The notes: a model not told the origin generated them from the letters alone. Positions 18,396-27,607 are shown, numbered from the stretch's first letter. The stretch is 59,527 nucleotides of DNA from Candidatus Hydrogenedentota bacterium (GCA_026415215.1 JAOAHN010000120.1:1-59527), one strand, 5' to 3'. Numbers and translations are program-made.

Positions 18396-19402
18396 TGTTT
18401 TTTTTAAGAAAGAGTATGCAAGAAGTAGCATCATTAGGTAAAGCCTGGCTACTTACTCGTGTACTGGGTAAAAAAAATCCTATATTTGCAGAGTGGAACA
18501 TAACTTTTAGATGTCCGTTCAAGTGTAAATACTGCGGGGCAAATGAAGTGAGTGATATAAAAGAGCTTGACACAGAGGAAGCGAAGGAATTTTTGGAGGA
18601 GTTGTATAAGATAGGAATAAGGTGGATAACCTTTGGCGGAGGAGAACCTCTTGTGAGAACTGATATTGAGGAGATACTACATTATTCTAAAAGGCTTGGT
18701 TTTAGAGTGTACTTGAGTACCACAGGTTTATTTATAGAGAGACTGAAAAATATAGAAAAATGTGTAGACCACATAAATTTAAGTTTTGATGGTCCGGAGG
18801 AGGTGCAAGATGAAGTTAGAGGAGTGGGTTCATATAAAAGATTGTTTGAAGTTGTTAAGTATTGTAAAGAAAAAAAAATATCTACTTCTTTTTTATGCGT
18901 GATATCGAGTTCTAACATAGGAAGTATAGAGTTCGTTATTGAGAAAGCAAAAGAAGTTAGAATTCCTGTAATGTTCCAACCAGCTACTTTACACTTAGAT
19001 TCTTCCACTTCTCCAAATCCTATTGCTCCACCTGTAGAGGAATATAGAAAAGTTGTTGAGAAAGTCATATTGGCAAAGAAAAATGGGGCGTGGATACGAA
19101 ATTCACTATCCGGTCTTAAATACCTTGCTAATTGGCCTAATCAAGCTTCTATATGGTGTCCTGCAGGTAGATTAAGCATTACGATTGAGCCGGACGGGAC
19201 GATTTTATCTTGTCATTTATATGAACTTGAGAAAATTCGGAGTGAATTTGAAAGCGATGGAGGTAGTAGAAATATTAGCAAGTTAATACAAAAGTTGGTA
19301 GTTCCCGTTAATTGTAATAGATGCTGGTGTGCGCCTTTGGTTGAACTTTCTTTAATATGGACTTTAGACTATCAAGCTCTTAAAAATATTTTCTGGTTAT
19401 GA
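18395..19402 (+). CDS. Radical SAM protein with C-terminal SPASM-like cysteine region
   Basis: Radical SAM enzyme of 335 residues. The cluster-binding motif is C40-PFK-C44-KY-C47, in a context (FAEWNITFRCPFKCKYCGA) typical of the MoaA/PqqE/SPASM superfamily. GGGEPL (SAM-binding) follows at about 75-80. The C-terminus carries further cysteines (IWCPAG, ILSCH, CNRCWC) suitable for auxiliary iron-sulfur clusters. Such enzymes modify peptides, sugars or cofactors by radical chemistry. The substrate here is unknown. The context between a flippase-like gene and a carbamoyltransferase suggests a sugar or small-molecule step rather than RiPP maturation; no precursor peptide is seen. The GTG start overlaps the previous stop; the Met at residue 8 is a possible alternative. 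Confidence 0.85.
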   Translation: MFFLRKSMQEVASLGKAWLLTRVLGKKNPIFAEWNITFRCPFKCKYCGANEVSDIKELDTEEAKEFLEELYKIGIRWITFGGGEPLVRTDIEEILHYSKRLGFRVYLSTTGLFIERLKNIEKCVDHINLSFDGPEEVQDEVRGVGSYKRLFEVVKYCKEKKISTSFLCVISSSNIGSIEFVIEKAKEVRIPVMFQPATLHLDSSTSPNPIAPPVEEYRKVVEKVILAKKNGAWIRNSLSGLKYLANWPNQASIWCPAGRLSITIEPDGTILSCHLYELEKIRSEFESDGGSRNISKLIQKLVVPVNCNRCWCAPLVELSLIWTLDYQALKNIFWL

Positions 19403-19426
19403 TTGTGCTTTATCATAGGGAAATTT

Positions 19427-21169
19427 ATGATTATATTAGGAATTAGCGAAGACTTTTTTGATTCGGGTATTACTATTTGTTATGGAGATGAAATTCTTTT
19501 TATGTCTAATGAAGAAAGATATACTCGGAGAAAAAATGAGGGAGGATTTCCTTATTTCTCATTAGATGCGGGATTAAGGTATTTAGGAATAAGTTTGAAG
19601 GAAATATCTGCGGTTTGTGTTTCTGGTGTTTTCACTCCTTTTCCTGTTTTTAGAATATTTCCAAGTATTCATAAGAAAGCATTCGAATCCCGCAGGCGGA
19701 GGGAAGAAAAAAAGATTTGGAGTAGTTTAACAGAATGGGCAGTTAACCGAAGTCCTATTAGTTATAGAAATCCTTCCCCTTTTGTTAAGAAGGTAGTTTC
19801 TCCAATCCTTCGAAAACTACTTGTAAGTAAAATTCCTGATTTGTCGGAAGAAGCTAAAATTAGTTTTGTAGAACATCACGAGGCGCATGCATGGGGAGCT
19901 TTTTTCACTTCGGGTTTTGAAAAAGCTTTAATAGTAACTGCAGACGGTATGGGTGATGGGCTTTCGCTTACGGTTTCGGTAGGCTCATCCAATAGTGTGA
20001 ATAGAGTTTGGCAAGTTTCTGCTAAGAATTCTTTTGGAATATTTTTTGAGAATTTGACAGAGATTATGGGCTTTGTCCCTTGTAGGGATGAAGGAAAATT
20101 AACAGGGCTTTCAGCACATGGAGATGCACAAGTAGTAAAAGAAGAGAATCCGTTCAAGTGGGATGGTTCTAATATAGTTTACTGTGGTCCCAGAGGTAGG
20201 AAATTAAAGCTATGGCTTTGTAATCTTTTTGAAAAATACGGGAGAGAAAATCTTTCCGCGTGGGCACAAAACATCTTGGAAAAAGTAATCTGCGATGTAG
20301 TTAAGCATTGGGTGAGTAGAACTGGAATTAACAAAATAGCAGTTGCTGGGGGAGTTTTTGCCAATGTTTTGCTTAATATGAGGATACATGAATTGCCCGA
20401 AATTGAAGAACTATTCGTATATCCTAATATGGGTGATGGAGGATTAAGTTTAGGTGCTATATGTGCGACTTTCAAGTTTTTTCCGAAACCACTTGCTCAT
20501 GCTTTTTGGGGAGATAGTTTCCCTGAAATGATAGTTTTGGATACATTGTGTTCTTCCGGATTAGCTTACACCAAGTTAGCTCCGAACGAGATTGCACCAG
20601 TAGTGGCAAGGGCGATAGTAGAAGGGAAATTTGTAGGGCGATTTGTGGGTAGAATGGAATGGGGACCTCGGGCATTGGGCAATAGGTCAATACTTTCAGA
20701 TTGTAGGTCCGAAGAAGTTTCGGATAAACTAAATAAAATGCTATGTAGAAGTGAATTCATGCCTTTTGCTCCCGCAATAATCTATGAGGATGCTTCTAAG
20801 TTTTTGATTGGATATGATAAGGCTGAGCATGCAGGTGAATTTATGACTACATGTTTTATGACTTCAAATAAGTTAAGGGAGAAGCATAAGGCAATAGTTC
20901 ATCTGGATGGAACTTGTAGGGCTCAAATAGTGAAAAAAGAGAATAACCCTGCTTTTTACGATGTTTTACATGAATATAAGAAATTGTCAGGTAGTGGTGT
21001 AGTATTGAATACAAGTTATAATATTCATGAGGAACCAATAGTGAGAACGCCTCAAGAGGCTGTAGATACTTTTGTGAGGGCGGGGTTGGATTTTTTGTTC
21101 ATAGAGGATTTTGTAGTAGCTAAAAGTATGAAAGAAGTTCAGCAGGTGTTGAGTTATGTCAGATTTTAG
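19427..21169 (+). CDS. Carbamoyltransferase (NodU/TobZ/HypF-type)
   Basis: Enzyme of about 580 residues that carbamoylates a hydroxyl group from carbamoyl phosphate through a carbamoyl-adenylate, as in NodU, TobZ and SxtI. The start is placed at the ATG at 19427, where MIILGISEDFFDSG matches the family N-terminus; an upstream TTG at 19403 adds eight poor residues. The HHEAHAWGAFF segment holds the conserved metal-binding histidines, followed by TADGMGDGLS. The C-terminal YrdC-like part has GRMEWGPRALGNRSIL and NTSYNIHEEPIV, both signatures of the family. It overlaps the HisH-like gene by 14 bases. It probably decorates a sugar of the surface glycan made by this cluster. Confidence 0.93.
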   Translation: MIILGISEDFFDSGITICYGDEILFMSNEERYTRRKNEGGFPYFSLDAGLRYLGISLKEISAVCVSGVFTPFPVFRIFPSIHKKAFESRRRREEKKIWSSLTEWAVNRSPISYRNPSPFVKKVVSPILRKLLVSKIPDLSEEAKISFVEHHEAHAWGAFFTSGFEKALIVTADGMGDGLSLTVSVGSSNSVNRVWQVSAKNSFGIFFENLTEIMGFVPCRDEGKLTGLSAHGDAQVVKEENPFKWDGSNIVYCGPRGRKLKLWLCNLFEKYGRENLSAWAQNILEKVICDVVKHWVSRTGINKIAVAGGVFANVLLNMRIHELPEIEELFVYPNMGDGGLSLGAICATFKFFPKPLAHAFWGDSFPEMIVLDTLCSSGLAYTKLAPNEIAPVVARAIVEGKFVGRFVGRMEWGPRALGNRSILSDCRSEEVSDKLNKMLCRSEFMPFAPAIIYEDASKFLIGYDKAEHAGEFMTTCFMTSNKLREKHKAIVHLDGTCRAQIVKKENNPAFYDVLHEYKKLSGSGVVLNTSYNIHEEPIVRTPQEAVDTFVRAGLDFLFIEDFVVAKSMKEVQQVLSYVRF

Positions 21170-21809
21170 TGGCTTAAATATAGGAATTGTTGACTACAGT
21201 GTAGGGAATTTGATGTCAGTAAGAAAGATGTTAGAGAGGTTAGGGGTTAATGTGAATATAATTGGAGAAAACTGTAGTTTGAGTAACTATGATGGTATTA
21301 TCCTCCCTGGTGTGGGTTCTTGTGATTCGGCGATGCGTTTCTTAAAAAGGGAGGGTTTGGATAAGTTGTTGGATGAGTATGTGATGATACTAAAGAAGCC
21401 GGTTTTGGGAATATGTTTAGGTTTTCAGTTAATGTGTGAGTACAGCGAAGAAGGAGAACAAAAGTGTCTCGGGTGGGTTAAAGGAGTTGTGAAACATTTT
21501 AAGAGTTGCGTAAATGAAAATATTAGAGTGCCACATATAGGTTGGAATGAGGTTAGAAGAAATATAGATTCGATACTATTAAAGAATTTGTTAGAGTCCC
21601 CATGTTTTTATTTTGCTCATTCTTATATGCTTCCGGTAAACGGACATAGCGAAGGGAGTATTGGAATTACAACTTACTATATCCCATTTGTTTCCGTGTT
21701 AGAGTATGGCAACATATTTGGGGTACAATTCCACCCTGAAAAGAGTTATGTTGGGGGTGAGGTAGTATTTAGAAACTTCTTAGAAAGGGTTAGGGATGTT
21801 AAAGGTTAG
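21156..21809 (+). CDS. hisH: HisH-like glutamine amidotransferase of the acetamidino-sugar trio
   Basis: Class I glutamine amidotransferase of 217 residues that releases ammonia from glutamine. The triad is visible: Cys87 (GICLGFQLM), His193 and Glu195 (QFHPEKS). It resembles HisH of histidine synthesis but lies next to a HisF-like protein and an N-acetyl sugar amidotransferase. These three make up the known WbpG/HisH2/HisF2 (WbuX/Y/Z) set that turns an acetamido group of a nucleotide sugar into an acetamidino group. No other histidine gene is nearby. It overlaps both neighbours by 14 bases, so the genes form one translational unit. A true histidine-pathway role is unlikely. Confidence 0.88.
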   Translation: MSDFSGLNIGIVDYSVGNLMSVRKMLERLGVNVNIIGENCSLSNYDGIILPGVGSCDSAMRFLKREGLDKLLDEYVMILKKPVLGICLGFQLMCEYSEEGEQKCLGWVKGVVKHFKSCVNENIRVPHIGWNEVRRNIDSILLKNLLESPCFYFAHSYMLPVNGHSEGSIGITTYYIPFVSVLEYGNIFGVQFHPEKSYVGGEVVFRNFLERVRDVKG

Positions 21810-22617
21810 GGTGATCCCGGTTTTATTGTTAAGACATTGGGGATTAGAGAAAAGCGTCAAATTTGCTAATCCTAAGTATGTAGGATGTCCAATCAATGCG
21901 GCCAGGGTCTTCAATCGACATTGTGTAGATGAATTAATGTTGCTTGACATTGTGGCGACTGAAGAAAAAAGGGCTCCTCAAATTGATGTAGTCTCTCAGA
22001 TAGCAAAGGAAACAGGCATGCCTTTTACTGTCGGAGGGGGTATTAGAAATATAAGGACAATTCGGGAGCTACTTTGTTCTGGGGCAGATAAAGTAGTTAT
22101 TAACACTGGAGCCGTTGAGATTCCGGGACTTGTTGAGGAGGCATCCAGAACTTTTGGGAGACAGTGTATAGTTGTTTCTATAGATGCAAGGGAAGTGGAT
22201 AGGAATAAGTATGAAGTTTTTACTCATGGAGGTAAATGTGCTACAGGATTAACCCCTGTTGAGTTAGCTAAGAGGGTTGAGGATGAAGGAGCAGGAGAAA
22301 TATTGATCACAAGTATCGATAGGGATGGAATGATGGAAGGGTATGATTTAAGGTTAATAAACCTAATATCTGAGGCTGTAAGTATTCCGGTAATTGCATG
22401 CGGTGGAGCGGGTTCAGTAAAAGATTTGGCAGATGCGTTTTATAATGCTGGTGCTTCAGCAGTGGCGGGAGGTGCCTTTTTTTTGTTCTATGGTCCTAGA
22501 CGAACGGTCTTGATTACATATCCTTCTGAAGGCGAATTAAGAGAATACTTTAATTCTGAGCATGTTAGAGTAAGAGACCAGCGGACTAATATAAAGACAG
22601 AATTAGCGAGATTGTAG
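21796..22617 (+). CDS. HisF2/WbuZ-family acetamidino-modification protein
   Basis: HisF-like beta/alpha barrel of 273 residues. The catalytic Asp11 of true HisF (IPCLDV) is replaced by leucine (VIPVLLL), as in the WbuZ/HisF2 branch that serves sugar amidination rather than imidazole formation. The phosphate-binding GGGIRN and the barrel motif VVSIDARE remain, and the RDGMMEGYD segment is as in HisF. It is thought to channel ammonia from the HisH partner to the amidotransferase. It overlaps hisH by 14 bases and is followed by the amidotransferase gene after 14 bases. The family branch is well supported by the loss of Asp11 and the gene order. Confidence 0.88.
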   Translation: MLKVRVIPVLLLRHWGLEKSVKFANPKYVGCPINAARVFNRHCVDELMLLDIVATEEKRAPQIDVVSQIAKETGMPFTVGGGIRNIRTIRELLCSGADKVVINTGAVEIPGLVEEASRTFGRQCIVVSIDAREVDRNKYEVFTHGGKCATGLTPVELAKRVEDEGAGEILITSIDRDGMMEGYDLRLINLISEAVSIPVIACGGAGSVKDLADAFYNAGASAVAGGAFFLFYGPRRTVLITYPSEGELREYFNSEHVRVRDQRTNIKTELARL

Positions 22618-22631
22618 AGAGGTTTGATTTT

Positions 22632-23792
22632 ATGGGAAGTTATGCGGAAGGAAAAGTATTGTGTAAAAGATGTGTAATGGATACTTCAATACCAGGAGTT
22701 AAGTTAGACGATAAAGGGATATGTAATTTTTGTCATATGCATGACAATCTTGAGAGGAGATTTCCTACAGGAGAAAAAGGGGCAAAGATACTTGAGAAAC
22801 TTGCTAATAAAATTAGAAAAGCGGGAAGAGGTAGGAAATATGATTGTGTGGTAGGTGTTAGCGGGGGAAGAGACACATCCTATTGTTTATATTATGTGAA
22901 AGAGGTTATGAAATTGAGACCTTTGGCTGTGCATTTTGATAATGGCTGGGACTCAGAAATTGCAAAATCTAATTTGGCTAAGTTATGTAAAAAACTGGAA
23001 GTAGATTTGCATACTATTATAATGGATTGGCCTGAATCTCGAGAGCTGACCAATGCTAATATTAGAGCTTGTATTCCCTATATAGATCTTACTGATGATA
23101 TAGGAATAGCAAGGAGTTTATATTCCACTGCTGAGAAAGAGGGAATAAAGTATATAATTTTAAGTCATTCTTTCCGAGAAGAGGGCATTACCCCTTTGAA
23201 GTGGAACTATATCGATGGTAGACTCACTAAAGCAATTATAAAGCAGTTTTGTAAAATTCCTTTAGAAGAGCTAAAGCATTTTCAGAATGTAGAACTCCAT
23301 GATATGTTGTATTGGATTGTGTGGAAAGGAATTAGAGTTGTTAACATAACTAATTATTACGATGATACTGGAGAAAAAATAGAAGAGTTTTTGAAAAAGA
23401 ATTTGGATTGGGAGGATACAGGTCAGCATCATATAGATAATGAGTTATTTGCTTTGGTTTATTACTATTCAAGACGCAAGTTTGGTTTTGATTGGCGGGT
23501 AGTAGAGCTTTCCGCTAAGATAAGGACAGGGGTTATAAGCAGAGAAGAAGTGCTGAAAGCTCTGGAATCGCCTCCCTTTTTTGAAACTAAGGAGAATGTA
23601 GAATACTGTTTAAGAAAGCAAGGACTAACCTGGGAGGAGTTTGAAGAGATAATTAAGGCACCGAATAAGTACTTTACTGATTATCCGTCATATTATCCTT
23701 TTTTGAGAAGTTTTAGATGGTTAGTGTGGCTACTGTGTAGGTTCCATGTTATACCAGAGCATACTTATGAAAAGTTTTTTCTTGCAATATAG
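22632..23792 (+). CDS. N-acetyl sugar amidotransferase (WbpG/WbuX/PseA type)
   Basis: PP-loop ATP pyrophosphatase of 386 residues. The N-terminal zinc-ribbon-like CKRCVMDTSIPG and CNFC, then the P-loop GVSGGRDTSY (about 75-84), are diagnostic of the N-acetyl sugar amidotransferase family. The enzyme activates the acetamido carbonyl with ATP and accepts ammonia from the HisH/HisF-like partners to give an acetamidino sugar, as in Pseudomonas O-antigens (WbpG) and flagellin pseudaminic or legionaminic derivatives. The gene completes the trio with the two genes before it. A 70-90 base gap follows, holding a possible new promoter. Confidence 0.92.
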   Translation: MGSYAEGKVLCKRCVMDTSIPGVKLDDKGICNFCHMHDNLERRFPTGEKGAKILEKLANKIRKAGRGRKYDCVVGVSGGRDTSYCLYYVKEVMKLRPLAVHFDNGWDSEIAKSNLAKLCKKLEVDLHTIIMDWPESRELTNANIRACIPYIDLTDDIGIARSLYSTAEKEGIKYIILSHSFREEGITPLKWNYIDGRLTKAIIKQFCKIPLEELKHFQNVELHDMLYWIVWKGIRVVNITNYYDDTGEKIEEFLKKNLDWEDTGQHHIDNELFALVYYYSRRKFGFDWRVVELSAKIRTGVISREEVLKALESPPFFETKENVEYCLRKQGLTWEEFEEIIKAPNKYFTDYPSYYPFLRSFRWLVWLLCRFHVIPEHTYEKFFLAI

Positions 23793-23813
23793 GGAGAAGG
23801 AAAGTCGGGTTTT

Positions 23814-23844
23814 TTGAATATAACTAAGATAGCGAGACTATAAT
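23814..23844 (+). promoter_or_regulatory. Weak candidate promoter before the B12-type radical SAM gene
   Basis: TTGAAT (23814-23819) and a perfect TATAAT (23839-23844) are 19 bases apart, a rather long spacer, in the 90-base gap after the amidotransferase gene. Called by eye. Confidence 0.3.
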
Positions 23845-23882
23845 AGTATAGCGGTAAATTTTTGATAAATGTAAGATTGAGA

Positions 23883-25322
23883 ATGAGGAAAATTAAAGTC
23901 ATATTCATAAATTTAGGTTTGAGAAGACCTCTTTATCCTTTAGCCACGCCTCCTATGGGTATTATGTATCTCTCCGCGTATTTAAGAAATGAGCTTAAAA
24001 GTAAGGTAGAGGTTAGATTAATCAACCAAAGGTTAGAAAATTGGACCAATGAAAAAATTGTTCGAGAGGTAAATTCATTTCTCCCAGATATTATTGCTAT
24101 TTCCACCCTAACTACCTTTGCCTATCTACTACCGGGATTAGTCTCGTTGCTAAGAGAGGCTTGTCCCAAGTCTTGGATAGTATTGGGTGGGCCTCATGCA
24201 TCATCTGTAAGAGGAGAAGTTTTTGATACAGCTGATGTTGATATGGTAGTCCCAGGTGAGGGTGAAGTGGCATTTAAAATGATAGTGGAATCATACCCGG
24301 ATAAGGCACTTTTGAAAGATATACCTGGGATAATATGGAGGGACGACAAAAGAGAAGTAATTTGTAACGAGGGTATGTTGCCAGTAGTAGAGACTCTTGA
24401 TGACCTTCCTTTCCCCGATTATGAATTGATAGACTTGCCAAGATATTGGAAACATCAGTCTATAGCTCCAGTAAGGTGGAGAAAATATGCATCACTCTTA
24501 AGCAGTAGAGGTTGTCCTTATCAATGCATGTGGTGTCATTCGATTTTTGGTAGAAAGATTAGAATGCATTCTCCGGAGAGAGTTGTGGATGAGATTGAGT
24601 ATCTCGCAAAACGGTATAACATTTGTGACTTTGAATTTTTAGATGATACATTTAATTTTAACTCTAAAAGGGTAGTTCAAATTTCGGAACTGCTATTGAA
24701 GAAAGGTCTCAAAACTAAATTGGCTTTTCCAACAGCCATCAGGGGAGATTTGGTAACTCAGGAAGTGGTAGAGGCTATGTGCTCAGTTGGGACATATCTT
24801 TGTGGTTACTCACTTGAAACTGGTTCTCCAAGGTTACAACAGTTTACTTGCAAAAGATTAGATATTCCCAAGTTTCTGAAAGCGGTAGAGATGACAGCAG
24901 AAAAGAACATATATATAACTGGGTTTTGTATGATGGGGTTTCCGACTGAAACTGAGAAAGAGTTAGAAATGACTATAGATATTGCCTGTAAATCTCGATT
25001 TCATACAGCGAGTTTTTTTACAGTTACACCTTTTCCAGGAACACCACTTTACGAGTGGGTTAAGAACAACAGACCAGAAAAGCTTGCTAAGATAAATTAT
25101 AACAACATGGATTTTTCTGCAATGAGAGTTAACCTCACTGATTTACCTGATGATGTCCTGTTTTCTTATCAAAGAAAGGCTATGAAGAGATTTTACGCTG
25201 ACCCCTTGAGAATCTATAGACTGTTGAGAGCGTATCCGAAACCTCTATATTTGCCCTACTATATTCCCATATTTATACATCGTGCTACCAAGGGCCTATG
25301 GAATTGGAATTCATCACCATAG
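23883..25322 (+). CDS. B12-binding-domain radical SAM protein
   Basis: Protein of about 479 residues from the ATG at 23883; a TTG at 23862 would add seven residues. An N-terminal cobalamin-binding-type Rossmann domain (about 1-140, with LGGPHASS and DMVVPGEGE) is followed by a radical SAM barrel. The cluster motif is RGC-PYQ-C-MW-C. The LLSSRGCP context and the late GFPTETEKELEMT segment are typical of the BchE/Mg-protoporphyrin cyclase-like group. Many of these enzymes methylate unreactive carbons or rearrange lipids and sugars. The substrate is not readable. The neighbours imply a glycan or lipid-carrier step. A second, distantly similar enzyme is encoded at 30211-31656. Confidence 0.88.
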   Translation: MRKIKVIFINLGLRRPLYPLATPPMGIMYLSAYLRNELKSKVEVRLINQRLENWTNEKIVREVNSFLPDIIAISTLTTFAYLLPGLVSLLREACPKSWIVLGGPHASSVRGEVFDTADVDMVVPGEGEVAFKMIVESYPDKALLKDIPGIIWRDDKREVICNEGMLPVVETLDDLPFPDYELIDLPRYWKHQSIAPVRWRKYASLLSSRGCPYQCMWCHSIFGRKIRMHSPERVVDEIEYLAKRYNICDFEFLDDTFNFNSKRVVQISELLLKKGLKTKLAFPTAIRGDLVTQEVVEAMCSVGTYLCGYSLETGSPRLQQFTCKRLDIPKFLKAVEMTAEKNIYITGFCMMGFPTETEKELEMTIDIACKSRFHTASFFTVTPFPGTPLYEWVKNNRPEKLAKINYNNMDFSAMRVNLTDLPDDVLFSYQRKAMKRFYADPLRIYRLLRAYPKPLYLPYYIPIFIHRATKGLWNWNSSP

Positions 25323-25354
25323 TTAGATTTCCACAAAGTGTTATCCAAGGGTGA

Positions 25355-25369
25355 GGAGGTAAAGTTCTG
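25355..25369 (+). promoter_or_regulatory. Ribosome-binding site suggesting a CTG start
   Basis: GGAGG at 25355-25359 is placed 7 bases before an in-frame CTG (25367-25369). No ATG, GTG or TTG lies in that frame until 25448. Initiation at CTG would restore the first membrane helix of the downstream protein. Confidence 0.45.
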
Positions 25370-27607
25370 AATAATGTAATTACTGCCAATGAAAAACAGG
25401 AGAATAAACAGTTAATTATACTTCTGATTCTGATTTTATTTTGTGTTTTGATAAGGTTATGGGGTGTAGATAGGGAATCTGTCTGGTGGGATGAATATAC
25501 CAGTTTGATGCACTTGAATTGTGGTAGTTTGACACAATTCCTTTTCATGCTCCCGCTATTTGATCCTGCTGTATTTCCACTCTACTACATTTTGGAGTAT
25601 TTTTTATGGAACTATATATATCCTTCTGTACTTCTCCTCCGTATTTTTTCTGTGCTGTTGAGCGTACTTGTCATCCCGTTGTTGTATTTAATTGGGAAGG
25701 AATTAGGAAATAAAAGGGTAGGATTGTTTGCGAGTTTACTATATGTGTTGTCCCCGGTATACAGATTTCATTCTCAAGGAATTAGGACTTATGTTTTATT
25801 TCTTCTTTTGGCAGTTCTTTCTATTTGGTTATTTTTTCGATATATACAAAGAAGAGATTTTATAAGATTGATGTCCCTATCTTTTTGTAATTTGCTTCTT
25901 ACTCTGACCCATCCGTTTGCACTATTAGTTGTTTGTTGGGAAGTTTTTTGCTTTTTAATCTTCTGGGGGGAGGGGGGAAAAAAGAATGGCATTGAAAAGA
26001 TAAAGTTTCTTGTTATCCAATTTTTGGCATGTGTTCCTGTTTTTTTGTTCTCTTCAAATTTCAAATATTTCCCTAAAGAACTGGCTACTTGGTTTAGGTT
26101 TCCCTCATTGGTGGAATTGCTTTTTGATATCTTTGCTGATGATGCAGTTCTGTGGGGGTATCAAGTAAGAAGTATAGATTTTTCAAGTCCTATAGTCTCT
26201 ACTTTTTTTAGTTTTTTTAACCAAGTTATAAATTTACTTCTTTTAGTTATGTTGTTTTATGTATTTTTTAATGGCCTGAAGTCGATTCTCTCTCGCAAAA
26301 AGAGGGAATTTAATCTGATAATTTTGTATTCTTTAGTTGCTGGTTCCCCTATTTTGTTATATCTTTTCTCACTTGTTTATAGACCTTGCATTTTTCCAAG
26401 GTATACGTTGTATGGTGCTGTTTTTATGTATCTTATCGCAGGGTATGTCTTAGAGAATGAGAGGGTGAGGTTTAACAAAACTATCAAATGGGCTTTGGTA
26501 GTATTGTTTCTGACACAACTACTTGCTACTGTTCCCGTAGTGCAAAGAACGGATTGGAAAAGTTGTACACAATTTATTGCCCAAAGTACTGCTAAAGGGG
26601 ATAAGTATCCTTTAGTGTTAGTTTACAAAGATATTAATAGAGATGTTTTTATGTTCAATTTGTGTGAAAAACATCTCGTAACAAGTTATGTAGAGAGTGA
26701 AGATGATATATTTCCAATAATTAGATATATAAGTAGTGAACCTAAGTGTAACTTTTCGCCTGTATTTTTTGTGTATGTTTCTCAATATTTTGGGGAGATA
26801 GGTCTTTCTAACTTTGAGGAAAAGCTTCGAGATTCAAATATTAAATATGAGAAGAAGGATTTTGATGGTATTGAGAAAATTAGAGTCTATTCATTATTTC
26901 CTACTCATCGGCTTTCTTCTGAAGAAAAAAGAGTTGCACTTCGTGAATCTGAATATTGGCAAAGTCTTAAAGAAATTAGATTTGACTTGTCTGTTTCGTT
27001 GTTAGAAAAAAGATATGACTGCGGGGAGTTACTGGCAGAAGAATTGGCGAGAGAGGATCCTCTTTGGGAACTTCTTTTGAGAGATTTAATAGAGTCTGTA
27101 AGAGAAGGGGATAGATATTCTCTGGAGAAAGTGTTGCTATCCTTGAGGAATTATCAGTTGAGTAGGAGGATCGTATGGAGCAGAGAACACTCTGAATATT
27201 TACTCCAAAAAGCTATCCAGGGAAATCCTAATTTGGAGCTTTTCGCGAAATCCTTTGACGCTATAATGGCAACCGTAGATGGAAATATGGAGTATGCTAA
27301 AGAAAATTTAAGAAACCTCACAGAAAAATTCCCTAATGAGCCACTGCCTAAGATTGCCCTCGGTAATATCGCTCTTTCGGAGGGTAAATTAGATGATGCG
27401 AAGAAATGGTACTATTCTGCTATTGAAAGAGATGGTGGTATCTTTAAGGAGTGGAAGAGAATGTTAGACTATATTTTCATATATGGAGATTATAGAAGTG
27501 CTATGAGAGAATATGAAAGGCTAAAAAAAGAGGGTGTATTTGTAGAGTCTGGGTTTGAGAGCATTTTAAAGGAGTTATCTGAGCTAAGTAATAGGACTGA
27601 AAATTGA
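25367..27607 (+). CDS. GT-C (family 39-like) glycosyltransferase with C-terminal TPR region
   Basis: Polytopic glycosyltransferase, 746 residues if it starts at CTG 25367 or 719 from TTG 25448. The frame upstream of 25448 encodes a hydrophobic helix (LIILLILILFCVLIR) needed as the first membrane segment, and GGAGG sits seven bases before the CTG. The conserved acidic motif in the first outward loop is WWDEYTS. About ten helices end near residue 385 of the shorter form. A soluble part follows, with the last 130 residues TPR-like (PLPKIALGNIALSEGKLDDAKK). It is a fourth GT-C/TPR fusion here, but more divergent and with fewer repeats. It is last in the plus-strand glycan run and converges on the minus-strand operon. 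Confidence 0.82.
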   Translation: MNNVITANEKQENKQLIILLILILFCVLIRLWGVDRESVWWDEYTSLMHLNCGSLTQFLFMLPLFDPAVFPLYYILEYFLWNYIYPSVLLLRIFSVLLSVLVIPLLYLIGKELGNKRVGLFASLLYVLSPVYRFHSQGIRTYVLFLLLAVLSIWLFFRYIQRRDFIRLMSLSFCNLLLTLTHPFALLVVCWEVFCFLIFWGEGGKKNGIEKIKFLVIQFLACVPVFLFSSNFKYFPKELATWFRFPSLVELLFDIFADDAVLWGYQVRSIDFSSPIVSTFFSFFNQVINLLLLVMLFYVFFNGLKSILSRKKREFNLIILYSLVAGSPILLYLFSLVYRPCIFPRYTLYGAVFMYLIAGYVLENERVRFNKTIKWALVVLFLTQLLATVPVVQRTDWKSCTQFIAQSTAKGDKYPLVLVYKDINRDVFMFNLCEKHLVTSYVESEDDIFPIIRYISSEPKCNFSPVFFVYVSQYFGEIGLSNFEEKLRDSNIKYEKKDFDGIEKIRVYSLFPTHRLSSEEKRVALRESEYWQSLKEIRFDLSVSLLEKRYDCGELLAEELAREDPLWELLLRDLIESVREGDRYSLEKVLLSLRNYQLSRRIVWSREHSEYLLQKAIQGNPNLELFAKSFDAIMATVDGNMEYAKENLRNLTEKFPNEPLPKIALGNIALSEGKLDDAKKWYYSAIERDGGIFKEWKRMLDYIFIYGDYRSAMREYERLKKEGVFVESGFESILKELSELSNRTEN

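Noticed and set aside
18395-19402. Radical SAM/SPASM-like gene as part of a RiPP cluster
   Set aside because: No short precursor gene, peptidase or exporter sits beside it; the surroundings are glycan genes.
21156-22617. HisH and HisF as histidine biosynthesis genes
   Set aside because: HisF-like protein lacks Asp11, the genes are coupled to a carbamoyltransferase and an N-acetyl sugar amidotransferase, and no other his gene is near.
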